DNA of 6,528 nucleotides, taken from contig JAIEQT010000471.1 in NCBI GenBank assembly GCA_019747455.1, positions 1-6,528 of the forward strand, in the 5' to 3' direction. Position numbers and translations under genes: made by a program. Source of the stretch: Chitinophagaceae bacterium. GTDB lineage: Bacteria > Bacteroidota > Bacteroidia > Chitinophagales > Chitinophagaceae. The notes under the pieces were generated by a model, which was not told the DNA's origin, searched no databases, and worked only from the letters and a program-made list of their open reading frames with translations. Numbering within the stretch: the stretch's first letter is position 1; every line of letters starts with the position of its first letter. This document shows positions 1-6,528 of this stretch, one piece after another.

Positions 1-1766
1 GTTGCATTGATAGATGCCTGTAATAAAAATTGACGAGGTAACTGCCAATCTGCTCCGGAAACCCAAATAGTACCGGGCACGCCGGTTACCGCATTGCCAT
101 CGTACCGGTTATTACCGGAACTATATGCTTGAAAGGTATAAGGCTGATAGGTAAAGGAGGAGAATATATTAATAGTATTTTTCAGTTTCCACTTTACAGT
201 GGCTTCAATACCTTGCTGTAATACAGTTCCGGCATTAACGAAATATTCTGCCCCGGCTGCATCTGTTTTTCTTACAATAGCTTGTTGTAATAAAAATCGA
301 TAGGCATTGATATCGAACAAAACTTTATCCTCATATAGTGTTCCCTTTACACCTAATTCATAATTCCAACCTTGCTCGGCTTGTAAAAAAGGATAAAAAT
401 TACCATCGGATGGCCTCACCTCTGCCAGGGATGGAACAGAGAATCCTTTTGCAATCACGCCATATACATGTAAGTTGCGGGTAATAGCATAATTGGCTGA
501 AAACCTTGGTACAAAGGGCGCTTCGATAGATCGGTTCTGAAAAGAAGGATTGATATCACTCAATCTTTTGTATTCATACACTTGCTTGTTTGTACTGAAG
601 CCAAGATTAATCGTAAAGTTTTTTACCAGTGTTGTACTGATTTGTGAAAATAAAAAAGCCTGGGTACTATACACAATATCATTCGACATCATATTGCCTT
701 TATTCCCGCCATTGTTCTGATAATTCTGTATACCGGATTCGTTGATCAAATATTCAAAACCGGTGATCCATTGCAACCCATTTTTCTGCGCAAATGGTGT
801 AATGATAATTTGCGCCCCTCCATTGATATTTTTTTCATTTCGTACTTCATAATTCGTGATAAAAGGATTGGCAAATTTTGTAGTACTCAATTGTAAAAAA
901 CTTTTTAGCTGTACTTTTTCATTATACACATGCTGCATGTGTAAAGCACCCATAATGGTTTGGTTGGTAACACCTGCTTTTTGTTGTATGGCACCGGGAA
1001 TAGCACCCGCCGGAGGCCTTGCTGCTGTTGGGTTATCAAGCATTTGCGCAGCCGTTAACCCGCCGGGTGTTTGGTATTGTAAATAGGTGTACCATAACAA
1101 ACTATTCCAGGTAGTATGCTTATGCCGCCAACTCGTTTGCCAGTTAACACCTGTTCTTACCATAGCTGTTTGCTCCCGATACCCGTCAGACGCTATATGA
1201 TGAAATTGCAGGTTTGAACTAAAACTACTATCGCTGTATTGCCAGCCCAATTGCTCTTGGTGAGCGTTAAAACTTCCGCCGCCCATACCTATTGTAAATT
1301 GTTGTTTGGGCTGGTTCGTAAACAATATGGGTTGATGTAATAATATGGCCCCTGACGTACCGGCTCCGTACATGCTCGATGCCGGGCCCTTTGTGATCTC
1401 CACGCTATTTATCTGCGATATATCTAACAGGTTGAAATAACTATTGCCGGTTGCATCCGAAATAGGTAATCCGTTCCAATAAATTTTTAGATTTCTTACG
1501 CCAAAAGGCGATCTTAATAAATTACCGCGTATAGCAATTCGATAACTACCGGGTGATCTTTCTTCCATACGAACACCGGATACTGTATTGAAAACAGGTA
1601 CCAGCGAGGGAATAGAAAATCGATTTATTTCTTTGTTTGAAATAATAGCTACCGATGCTGCCGCTTCTTTCCAGCTAACTCGTTGCTGAAAAGCATTTAC
1701 CACTACTTCCTGCAAGCTGGTATCTGTTTGTGCTATCAAACACTCTGCCTGCAGGCAAAGCAGCAA
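1..1766 (-). CDS. FecA-like TonB-dependent outer-membrane receptor, 3' end cut by window
   Basis: This is an outer-membrane beta-barrel that would take up a ligand, probably an iron complex, using TonB energy. The frame is open without a stop from 1803 to the window edge; from the TTG at 1766 about 588 residues are visible. A hydrophobic run (VLLLLCL, then CLIA before QTD) fits a signal peptide cut before QTD. A TonB-box-like segment LQEVVV follows at residues 18-23. The plug domain covers about residues 33-145, with SYRIAIRGN, IYWNGLPISDATGN and VEITKGPASSMYGAGTSGAILL-type motifs. Alternating barrel strands follow, including KGFSVPSLAEVRP and YELGVKG. There is no carboxypeptidase-regulatory-like domain, so it is built like FecA-type siderophore receptors rather than SusC. 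Perhaps 80-120 residues of the barrel end are missing. The start is uncertain: there is no in-frame ATG before 1568, inside the plug, and TTG 1766 is the only ordinary alternative start in the signal-peptide region. The ligand is inferred only. It lies directly downstream of pdhB. Confidence 0.92.
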   Translation of the reverse strand, partial: MLLCLQAECLIAQTDTSLQEVVVNAFQQRVSWKEAAASVAIISNKEINRFSIPSLVPVFNTVSGVRMEERSPGSYRIAIRGNLLRSPFGVRNLKIYWNGLPISDATGNSYFNLLDISQINSVEITKGPASSMYGAGTSGAILLHQPILFTNQPKQQFTIGMGGGSFNAHQEQLGWQYSDSSFSSNLQFHHIASDGYREQTAMVRTGVNWQTSWRHKHTTWNSLLWYTYLQYQTPGGLTAAQMLDNPTAARPPAGAIPGAIQQKAGVTNQTIMGALHMQHVYNEKVQLKSFLQLSTTKFANPFITNYEVRNEKNINGGAQIIITPFAQKNGLQWITGFEYLINESGIQNYQNNGGNKGNMMSNDIVYSTQAFLFSQISTTLVKNFTINLGFSTNKQVYEYKRLSDINPSFQNRSIEAPFVPRFSANYAITRNLHVYGVIAKGFSVPSLAEVRPSDGNFYPFLQAEQGWNYELGVKGTLYEDKVLFDINAYRFLLQQAIVRKTDAAGAEYFVNAGTVLQQGIEATVKWKLKNTINIFSSFTYQPYTFQAYSSGNNRYDGNAVTGVPGTIWVSGADWQLPRQFLLQASINA

Positions 1767-1785
1767 GAGAACCGTGATATGCCAT

Positions 1786-2772
1786 TTATTTTTGCAGATA
1801 CATTACCTCTTTTACCAGTTTAACGGTGCGGCTAACATCTGGGATAGCCAAAGCAGTAAGATTAGGTGCATAGTGCATAGGTGCATCGGCACTCGTAATT
1901 CTTCTGATAGGTGCATCTAAATAATCGAACCCTTCTTTTTGTATGCGATAAGTAATTTCAGATGATACGGAAGCGAATGGCCATTGCTCTTCTACAATTA
2001 CTAATCTATTTGTTTTTTTAACGCTCTCTAAAATGGTCATCCAATCGAGTGGACGAATAGTTCTTAAATCTATCACTTCAGCACTTACCCCTTCTTTCTC
2101 TAATTCCGCAGCGGCCCCTAGTGCCACTTTCATCATTTTATTATAGGAAACGATGGTTACATCTCTACCTTGTTTTTTCACATCGGCCTTACCAATGGGG
2201 ATATAATATTCTTCATCGGGCACATCCGATTTATCGCCATACATCACTTCACTTTCCATAAAGATAACCGGATCTTCTTCATAGCGGATAGCTTGCTTCA
2301 TCAAGCCTTTGGCATCATAGCCATTGGAAGGAGACACTACTTTGATACCGGGTATATTGGCATAATAACTTTCAAAAGCAGTAGAGTGTTGCGCCCCTAA
2401 TTGTCCGGCACTACCATTCGGCCCCCGAAATACAATGGGGCAGCCTATTTGTCCGCCACTCATCGCCAGCATTTTAGAAGCTGTGTTTAAGATCTGATCC
2501 ATGGCCAATACCGCGAAGTTCCAGGTCATAAATTCCACAATTGGGCGTAAGCCATTTTGAGCCGCACCTACGGCTACTGCCGCAAAGCCAAGCTCAGAAA
2601 TAGGCGTATCGATCACACGCTTAGCACCGAACTCCGCCAACATACCCTGACTTACTTTATAAGCACCATTATACTCTGCTACTTCTTCTCCCATCAGAAA
2701 CACCTTTTCGTCTCTTCTCATTTCTTCATTCATGGCTTCTCTCAGGGCTTCTCTAAACGCAATTGAACGCAT
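1786..2772 (-). CDS. pdhB: Pyruvate dehydrogenase E1 component, beta subunit
   Basis: This is the beta subunit of the thiamine-diphosphate-dependent E1 enzyme, which decarboxylates pyruvate and acetylates the lipoyl groups of E2 in the cytoplasmic pyruvate dehydrogenase complex. The 328 residues match the family's usual length. The transketolase-type pyrimidine-binding domain spans about residues 4-180 and the transketolase C-terminal domain about 195-318. Recognisable blocks are GEEVAEYNGAYKVSQG (28-43), DTPISELGFA (55-64), VFRGPNG (114-120), AQHS (127-130), KVVSP (144-148) and IDLRTIRPLD (234-243). By recall of human PDHB, Glu60 corresponds to the Glu that activates thiamine diphosphate and His129 to the conserved active-site His. 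The branched-chain 2-oxoacid dehydrogenase beta subunit is the main alternative, but the GAYKVSQG and RGPNG blocks fit pyruvate dehydrogenase better. No alpha-subunit, E2 or E3 gene is next to it. The start ATG at 2772 lies about 20 bases from the predicted transcription start, and the stop TAA abuts the next gene. Confidence 0.97.
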   Translation of the reverse strand: MRSIAFREALREAMNEEMRRDEKVFLMGEEVAEYNGAYKVSQGMLAEFGAKRVIDTPISELGFAAVAVGAAQNGLRPIVEFMTWNFAVLAMDQILNTASKMLAMSGGQIGCPIVFRGPNGSAGQLGAQHSTAFESYYANIPGIKVVSPSNGYDAKGLMKQAIRYEEDPVIFMESEVMYGDKSDVPDEEYYIPIGKADVKKQGRDVTIVSYNKMMKVALGAAAELEKEGVSAEVIDLRTIRPLDWMTILESVKKTNRLVIVEEQWPFASVSSEITYRIQKEGFDYLDAPIRRITSADAPMHYAPNLTALAIPDVSRTVKLVKEVMYLQK

Positions 2773-2797
2773 GGTTATCTATTTTTTAAAATGTGCA

Positions 2798-2829
2798 CAA
2801 AAATAGCTGTAAAAGCATATAAAAACAAA
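2798..2829 (-). promoter_or_regulatory. pdhB promoter (Bacteroidota type)
   Basis: On the minus strand TTTG (2829-2826), a 20-base spacer and TATTTTTG (2805-2798) match the Bacteroidota housekeeping promoter TTTG-N19/21-TAnnTTTG exactly. Transcription should begin near 2791, about 20 bases before the pdhB ATG, leaving a short AT-rich leader without a clear Shine-Dalgarno site. The upstream TTTG sits inside the T-rich tail of the terminator of the preceding receptor gene. An 8-base palindrome, TGTGCACA (2792-2799), overlaps the end of the -7 element and could be an operator, but this is weak. Confidence 0.72.
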
Positions 2830-2858
2830 TAACCCTTCTGCCATGGCAGAAGGGTTAT
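2821..2858 (-). terminator. Rho-independent terminator of the large receptor gene
   Basis: A perfect 30-base palindrome (2829-2858) folds into a 13-base-pair stem (ATAACCCTTCTGC with GCAGAAGGGTTAT) closed by a CATG loop. Read on the minus strand it is followed by TTGTTTTT. It begins 21 bases past the TAG stop of the receptor at 2880-5849. The plus-strand side has no T run, so it should work only for minus-strand transcripts. Confidence 0.88.
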
Positions 2859-2879
2859 ACTTACTAATCCCCTGTTCAA

Positions 2880-5849
2880 CTAGAATACATTCCAGCCAAA
2901 GCTGATATAGTACAGTCCTCCGATTTGGGCATTACCAAAACCGTTAACGTAGTATTTGTTGAAGATATTAGTACCACCAATCTTAATTAAAGATTTGGTT
3001 GAAGGTAATTTATAACTAACCGCTGCATCTACTGTTGAGTATGATGGAACCTGGCCTTCTGCAAAAGTACCCTGGTAGTAGAAAGTATCTACCCAACGAT
3101 ACATAATGTTGAAACCAAAGCGATTGTCTTTACCAAAACCGGTGTTATTGAATCCGATATTAGTACGGTATTTAGCCGTATTGAAATAAGATACAAATCC
3201 CGGAGGTAGATCACCAATTACATCAGAATATACATTGGCTGTTAGGTTGAAGTTTTTAGGCATCATATATTCAACCGAAGCACCCCAACCATTTACATTC
3301 ACATCACCGGGTGCATTGGTAGAAATGCTGTAGGCGATACGATTGTTAGCTAGCAATAAATTGATAGGGCTAGAAGGCAGGTTAGGTCTTTGTTGAATTA
3401 CGGTTACACCGGAAATAAAGTTCTGGTATTTAGCTGTATAAGCGTAAATGTCGATCAACAAACGCTTAGCAATAAGGCCCTTATAACCTACTTCAAATGA
3501 AGTGGTAGACTCTGGCTTAAATTCATTGAACTGCTGTACCTGTAATAAGGCAGGATTAGGAGCACCTGCTTGTACACTGGCGCCAAATGCTTGTACGCTA
3601 GCCAAAGAATAAGCAGGGTTACCGGCAAAATTATATCCATTTCTTAACTGAGGAACGCCACCCATCAAACGGGTACCACCACCTACTAATAGGTTGATCC
3701 ACTGGTTTTGGGTAGTTGGGAAACGATAGGCTGTTTGATAAGAGAAACGTAAGTTATGGTTCTCAGCTAATTTAACTACGGCAGACACTCTTGGTGTAAA
3801 GCGACCTGCAAAGTTTGTATTCTTATCATAACGACCGGAAGCTGTTAATTTCAAACGATCGCCTAATAATTTTTGCTGAATTTGTAAGTAAGCACCTACT
3901 TCATTGATTTTGATTTTACCTGCAGTATCGGCAAACAAAGTACCCTGAGAATTCAAGGCATATTGACGCCAGTTACCACCGATTAAGATATCGGTACCGC
4001 TAGACTGTAATTTCAAGGCATCAGTAAGGTTATATTGACCTTCTACACCGGTTAAAGTAGTTTTATCTAAGAATAAACCACCACCTTGAGAAATGGGTGT
4101 ATTAGCCAATCCCTGGAACATAGTGCTATTACCGATGAAGCCGGTTGGGCGACCAATATCGGCCACATTACGAGAAGCATTTAAAATAGCTATTTGGCTA
4201 TTGGCAACCGTACTGGCAGCGGTTCCCTGAGCAGCAGCTAAAGCAGCAGCAGGTGTTGCACCACCCGCTAAAGCAGCACCGTAAGCCGCACCTAAGGCAT
4301 CCAAATAAGTTTTCACAGCACCAGAGGTTTGACTACCTACTGTAGCCGCTACAAACTGAGGATACCATTGTGTAGCACTTGGCTTCCAGGCTTCATTAAA
4401 TAAGCGTGTAGTAATAGTAGCGTTGAAAGAATTTCCAGAATTTTCACGCGTTGTGAAAGCTCGGATATACCAGTTTTTAGAACGAAGCTCTGCTTTATAC
4501 TGACCCATGATCAAATTCTTTAAAGAATAACGATCGCTACCGGTGTAAACAGAGTTACCAGTACCCCAATGACCCGCAACAATAGCTTCAATATTATCAT
4601 TGATCTTATAATGCAAAGCACCGTTTATTTTGAAGTTTACTGTAGTAGGATCAAGCACTTGATTCTCGTAATATCCTGTTCTGGAAACATAGAGCGGGTT
4701 AGCGGCAAAAGAACCCAAAACAGCAGAAGAAGCAATAGGAACAGGTGTTGTAATACCCGGTAAAGTACCCGCCGGCAATACGGCCAAGAAAGGGTTCGCC
4801 GCTATTACGCCTTGAAAGGCACTTTGTAGGTTCGTATTGGTTTCATCACCATATTCATTCACACCATCATAGTTTGGATCCGTTAATCTATTACCTCCGG
4901 TAATACTACCATTCGGATTAGGACTAAGTGGTGCTCTTAAATAGTTATTATTTCTATTCGCCAACCAATCTTGCGCTTGAATAAATTGTGCATTGATTTT
5001 ATACGCGAATCTATCATTGATTTTCTTGGCCCATCTTACGCTCCAGTCGTAATAAGGAGAGCGTGGGCGCTGAACATTATCTACGTGGTTTACACCGGTT
5101 TTGATCTGGAAGCTTAAACCCTGGTATTTGAATGGGTTTTTGCTATTGATCAAAACAGTACCATTGGTACCACCCGGACCATATAATGCAGAAGAAGCAC
5201 CTTGCAGTAATTCCAAATTATCTACGTCTAATTCTGTTAAACCAATAACACTACCAACAGAGAAGTTTAAACCGGGGGCTTGGTTATCCATACCATCTAC
5301 GATCTGGTTCAAACGCGTGTTACCGCTGCTATTGAAACCACGAGTACCAACACTGGTAAACGTAAAGCTCGCATTTACAACGTCAACCCCTTTTAAATTG
5401 GTTAACATATCGTAGTAGTTAGCAGCGGGTGCCTGACGGATAGCCGCACCACTAATACGTTCGATAGATACAGGTGATTCCAGAATTCTCTCCGGAACTC
5501 TCGAAGCAGAAACTACAATTTCTTGTCCGAGTGCAAAAGAAATTTCTAAATCAACTTTCACATTTTGGTTATTGCTGTTGATAGTTACTTCTTTTGAAGC
5601 AAAGCCAACAGAGGAAAACACCAATGTGAATGGTAATTTTTGGGTTGTTGAAAACTTAAACGTACCCTTATCGTCGGTATACGTACCAGCAGTTCCTCCT
5701 TTTACAGAAACAGAAACCGCTGAAAGCAACTCTTTTGATTTACCGCCAGTAACAGTACCGGAAACCGTGGTAGCTGTTTGCGCCATGGCCGATATGCTGA
5801 ATAGTACAGCCATAACGAAGGCTCCAAAACGGGTTAGCAATCTTCTCAT
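2880..5849 (-). CDS. TonB-dependent outer-membrane receptor with N-terminal carboxypeptidase-regulatory-like domain
   Basis: This is a 989-residue outer-membrane transporter with an unidentified ligand. The signal peptide is residues 1-23 (RR n-region, hydrophobic core, AMA before QTA). A carboxypeptidase-D regulatory-like (CarbopepD_reg) domain spans about 28-105, with VSGTV, TDDKGTFKF and SSVGFASKEV. A TonB-box-like EIVVSASR lies at 110-117. The plug spans about 122-236 and ends in LLQGASSALYGPGGTNG (214-230). The barrel runs from about 243 to the last residues, SFGWNVF, with the terminal Phe usual for outer-membrane proteins. It has the SusC-style N-terminal domain, but no SusD gene follows and I do not see a clear SusC/RagA plug signature, so I do not call it SusC. 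Oddities are an EF-hand-like acidic stretch at 324-336 and an Ala-rich insert at 511-556. The ATG at 5849 is chosen because the signal peptide begins there. It has its own terminator downstream and a candidate promoter upstream, so it is probably monocistronic. Confidence 0.95.
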   Translation of the reverse strand: MRRLLTRFGAFVMAVLFSISAMAQTATTVSGTVTGGKSKELLSAVSVSVKGGTAGTYTDDKGTFKFSTTQKLPFTLVFSSVGFASKEVTINSNNQNVKVDLEISFALGQEIVVSASRVPERILESPVSIERISGAAIRQAPAANYYDMLTNLKGVDVVNASFTFTSVGTRGFNSSGNTRLNQIVDGMDNQAPGLNFSVGSVIGLTELDVDNLELLQGASSALYGPGGTNGTVLINSKNPFKYQGLSFQIKTGVNHVDNVQRPRSPYYDWSVRWAKKINDRFAYKINAQFIQAQDWLANRNNNYLRAPLSPNPNGSITGGNRLTDPNYDGVNEYGDETNTNLQSAFQGVIAANPFLAVLPAGTLPGITTPVPIASSAVLGSFAANPLYVSRTGYYENQVLDPTTVNFKINGALHYKINDNIEAIVAGHWGTGNSVYTGSDRYSLKNLIMGQYKAELRSKNWYIRAFTTRENSGNSFNATITTRLFNEAWKPSATQWYPQFVAATVGSQTSGAVKTYLDALGAAYGAALAGGATPAAALAAAQGTAASTVANSQIAILNASRNVADIGRPTGFIGNSTMFQGLANTPISQGGGLFLDKTTLTGVEGQYNLTDALKLQSSGTDILIGGNWRQYALNSQGTLFADTAGKIKINEVGAYLQIQQKLLGDRLKLTASGRYDKNTNFAGRFTPRVSAVVKLAENHNLRFSYQTAYRFPTTQNQWINLLVGGGTRLMGGVPQLRNGYNFAGNPAYSLASVQAFGASVQAGAPNPALLQVQQFNEFKPESTTSFEVGYKGLIAKRLLIDIYAYTAKYQNFISGVTVIQQRPNLPSSPINLLLANNRIAYSISTNAPGDVNVNGWGASVEYMMPKNFNLTANVYSDVIGDLPPGFVSYFNTAKYRTNIGFNNTGFGKDNRFGFNIMYRWVDTFYYQGTFAEGQVPSYSTVDAAVSYKLPSTKSLIKIGGTNIFNKYYVNGFGNAQIGGLYYISFGWNVF

Positions 5850-5877
5850 AATAGCAATTTTTATTTGAAATATATGG

Positions 5878-5908
5878 CAAATTAATATTTGTTAAGCTTT
5901 CTTAAAAA
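5878..5908 (-). promoter_or_regulatory. Candidate promoter of the large receptor gene
   Basis: On the minus strand TTTT (5908-5905), a 19-base spacer and TTAATTTG (5885-5878) resemble TTTG-N19/21-TAnnTTTG with one mismatch in each element. Transcription would start near 5871, leaving about 20 bases before the receptor ATG. A second -7-like box, TATATTTC (5874-5867), has no matching upstream TTTG. The site overlaps the divergent purC promoter. Confidence 0.4.
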
Positions 5909-5918
5909 TTTAATTTTG
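5888..5918 (+). promoter_or_regulatory. purC promoter (Bacteroidota type)
   Basis: TTTG (5888-5891), a 19-base spacer and TAATTTTG (5911-5918) match TTTG-N19/21-TAnnTTTG exactly. The -7 element ends only five bases before the purC ATG at 5924, so transcription would begin at or within a few bases of the start codon. No ribosome binding site fits in between. The gap 5850-5923 holds nothing else that I can support. Confidence 0.62.
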
Positions 5919-5923
5919 ACCCC

Positions 5924-6528
5924 ATGAGCAATATTTTGTTTCCACACCAAACCGGATTTTATAAGGGTAAGGTTAGGGATGTATATAGTATAGGTGAAAA
6001 CCTGCTTGTTATGATAGCCAGTAACCGTATTTCTGCCTTCGATGTGATTTTACCTAAAATGATCCCTTTTAAGGGACAGGTACTGAACCAGATTGCTGCA
6101 TTAATGCTCGAAAAAACCAAGGATATATGTCCGAATTGGCTTATTACGTGTCCCGCACCACAAGCCTCCATTGGTTATAGATGCACGCCATTTAAGATTG
6201 AAATGGTAGTAAGAGGCAATTTAGTAGGCCATGCCTGGCGTACTTATGCATCAGGTAAAAGGGTATCATGCGGTGTAACGATGCCGGATGGACTTAAAGA
6301 AAACGACTATTTCCCGCAACCTATCATTACCCCATCTACAAAAGCCGCCGAAGGGCATGATGAAGATATCTCCAAAGAAGAAATTATGGCACAAGGATTG
6401 GCTACCGCTGCTGAATGGGATCAACTGGAAAACTATGCCCTGGCTCTTTTTGAGCGAGGTAGAAAAATTGCCCATGAAAGGGGATTGATATTGGCCGATA
6501 CAAAATATGAATTCGGGAAAATAGGGGA
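5924..6528 (+). CDS. purC: Phosphoribosylaminoimidazole-succinocarboxamide (SAICAR) synthase, 3' end cut by window
   Basis: This cytoplasmic ATP-dependent ligase joins CAIR and aspartate to make SAICAR in de novo purine synthesis. The window holds the first 201 residues plus two bases. Visible motifs are GKVRDVY (15-21, nucleotide/phosphate-binding loop), SNRISAFD (33-40, matching the family SDRISAFD), [15 protein letters not shown] (91-105, the VVRG substrate-binding region), [10 protein letters not shown] (132-141), GHDEDIS (144-150) and [10 protein letters not shown] (189-198), the classic SAICAR-synthetase signature. The insert between VVRG and PIITP makes it the longer ADE1-like form of roughly 300 residues, so about 100 residues are probably missing. 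The usual TGS after VVRG is VGH here, which I believe is common in this phylum. The ATG at 5924 fits the family N-terminus ([16 protein letters not shown]). The gene is divergent from the large receptor and may have an almost leaderless transcript. Confidence 0.98.
   Translation, partial: MSNILFPHQTGFYKGKVRDVYSIGENLLVMIASNRISAFDVILPKMIPFKGQVLNQIAALMLEKTKDICPNWLITCPAPQASIGYRCTPFKIEMVVRGNLVGHAWRTYASGKRVSCGVTMPDGLKENDYFPQPIITPSTKAAEGHDEDISKEEIMAQGLATAAEWDQLENYALALFERGRKIAHERGLILADTKYEFGKIG

Noticed and set aside
856..1086. 76-codon plus-strand ORF, Cys-rich
   Set aside because: It is antisense to the FecA-like receptor's barrel, whose frame is uninterrupted and clearly coding. It has no promoter or family resemblance.
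1675..1785. 36-codon ORF on the minus strand starting at the ATG that abuts the pdhB stop
   Set aside because: It lies in the wrong frame over the receptor's signal peptide and TonB-box region and encodes nothing recognisable. The receptor frame explains these bases.
1786..1805. Programmed frameshift at the A5 run fusing PdhB to the receptor
   Set aside because: A +1 shift at AAA-TAA-A would join the frames, but fusing a cytoplasmic enzyme to an exported barrel would bury the signal peptide. A start-codon problem or base-count error is simpler.
2170..2766. Plus-strand ORFs opposite pdhB (2170-2400 and 2557-2766)
   Set aside because: They are shadows of the strongly conserved pdhB reading frame.
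2880..5849. A SusC/SusD glycan-uptake locus
   Set aside because: The receptor has the N-terminal regulatory-like domain, but no SusD-type lipoprotein or carbohydrate enzyme is adjacent. A terminator follows it and the next gene is pdhB.
4569..5868. Plus-strand ORFs opposite the large receptor (4569-4763, 5101-5415, 5572-5868)
   Set aside because: They are antisense shadows of a complete, recognisable receptor, with no sign of separate coding.
5959..6488. ORFs in other frames over purC (5959-6171 and 6266-6475 minus, 6288-6488 plus)
   Set aside because: The purC frame is continuous and carries all family motifs through this region.

Overview
The window looks like chromosomal DNA of a member of the Bacteroidota, probably of the Chitinophagales type. 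The evidence is two TonB-dependent outer-membrane receptors, one with the N-terminal carboxypeptidase-regulatory-like domain typical of the phylum; promoters of the Bacteroidota form TTTG-N19/20-TAnnTTTG; AT-rich intergenic gaps without clear Shine-Dalgarno sites; and PdhB and PurC proteins that look like ordinary Bacteroidota housekeeping enzymes. The genus is inferred only and was not tested.

Layout. Positions 1-1766 (minus strand, 3' end cut by the window edge) encode a FecA-like TonB-dependent receptor without an N-terminal extension domain. Directly upstream of it, at 1786-2772 (minus), is pdhB, the beta subunit of the pyruvate dehydrogenase E1 component. A 107-base gap (2773-2879) holds a complete pdhB promoter and a perfect 30-base palindrome that serves as the terminator of the next gene. 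Positions 2880-5849 (minus) encode a 989-residue TonB-dependent receptor. A 74-base divergent gap (5850-5923) carries a near-perfect promoter for purC and a weaker candidate for the receptor. From 5924 to the window end (plus, 3' end cut) is purC, SAICAR synthetase of purine synthesis.

The genes do not form one functional system. pdhB and purC are central metabolism and the two receptors import unidentified ligands across the outer membrane. pdhB and the FecA-like receptor probably share a transcript: they abut, and no terminator lies between them. No pdhA, E2 or E3 gene is in view. The large receptor is probably monocistronic, with its own promoter and terminator and no SusD partner downstream.

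I see no CRISPR array, RNA gene, insertion sequence or phage element, and no convincing new biological system. The points most worth checking are the missing normal start codon of the FecA-like receptor at its junction with pdhB, the terminator/promoter hinge at 2798-2858, and the nearly leaderless purC promoter.
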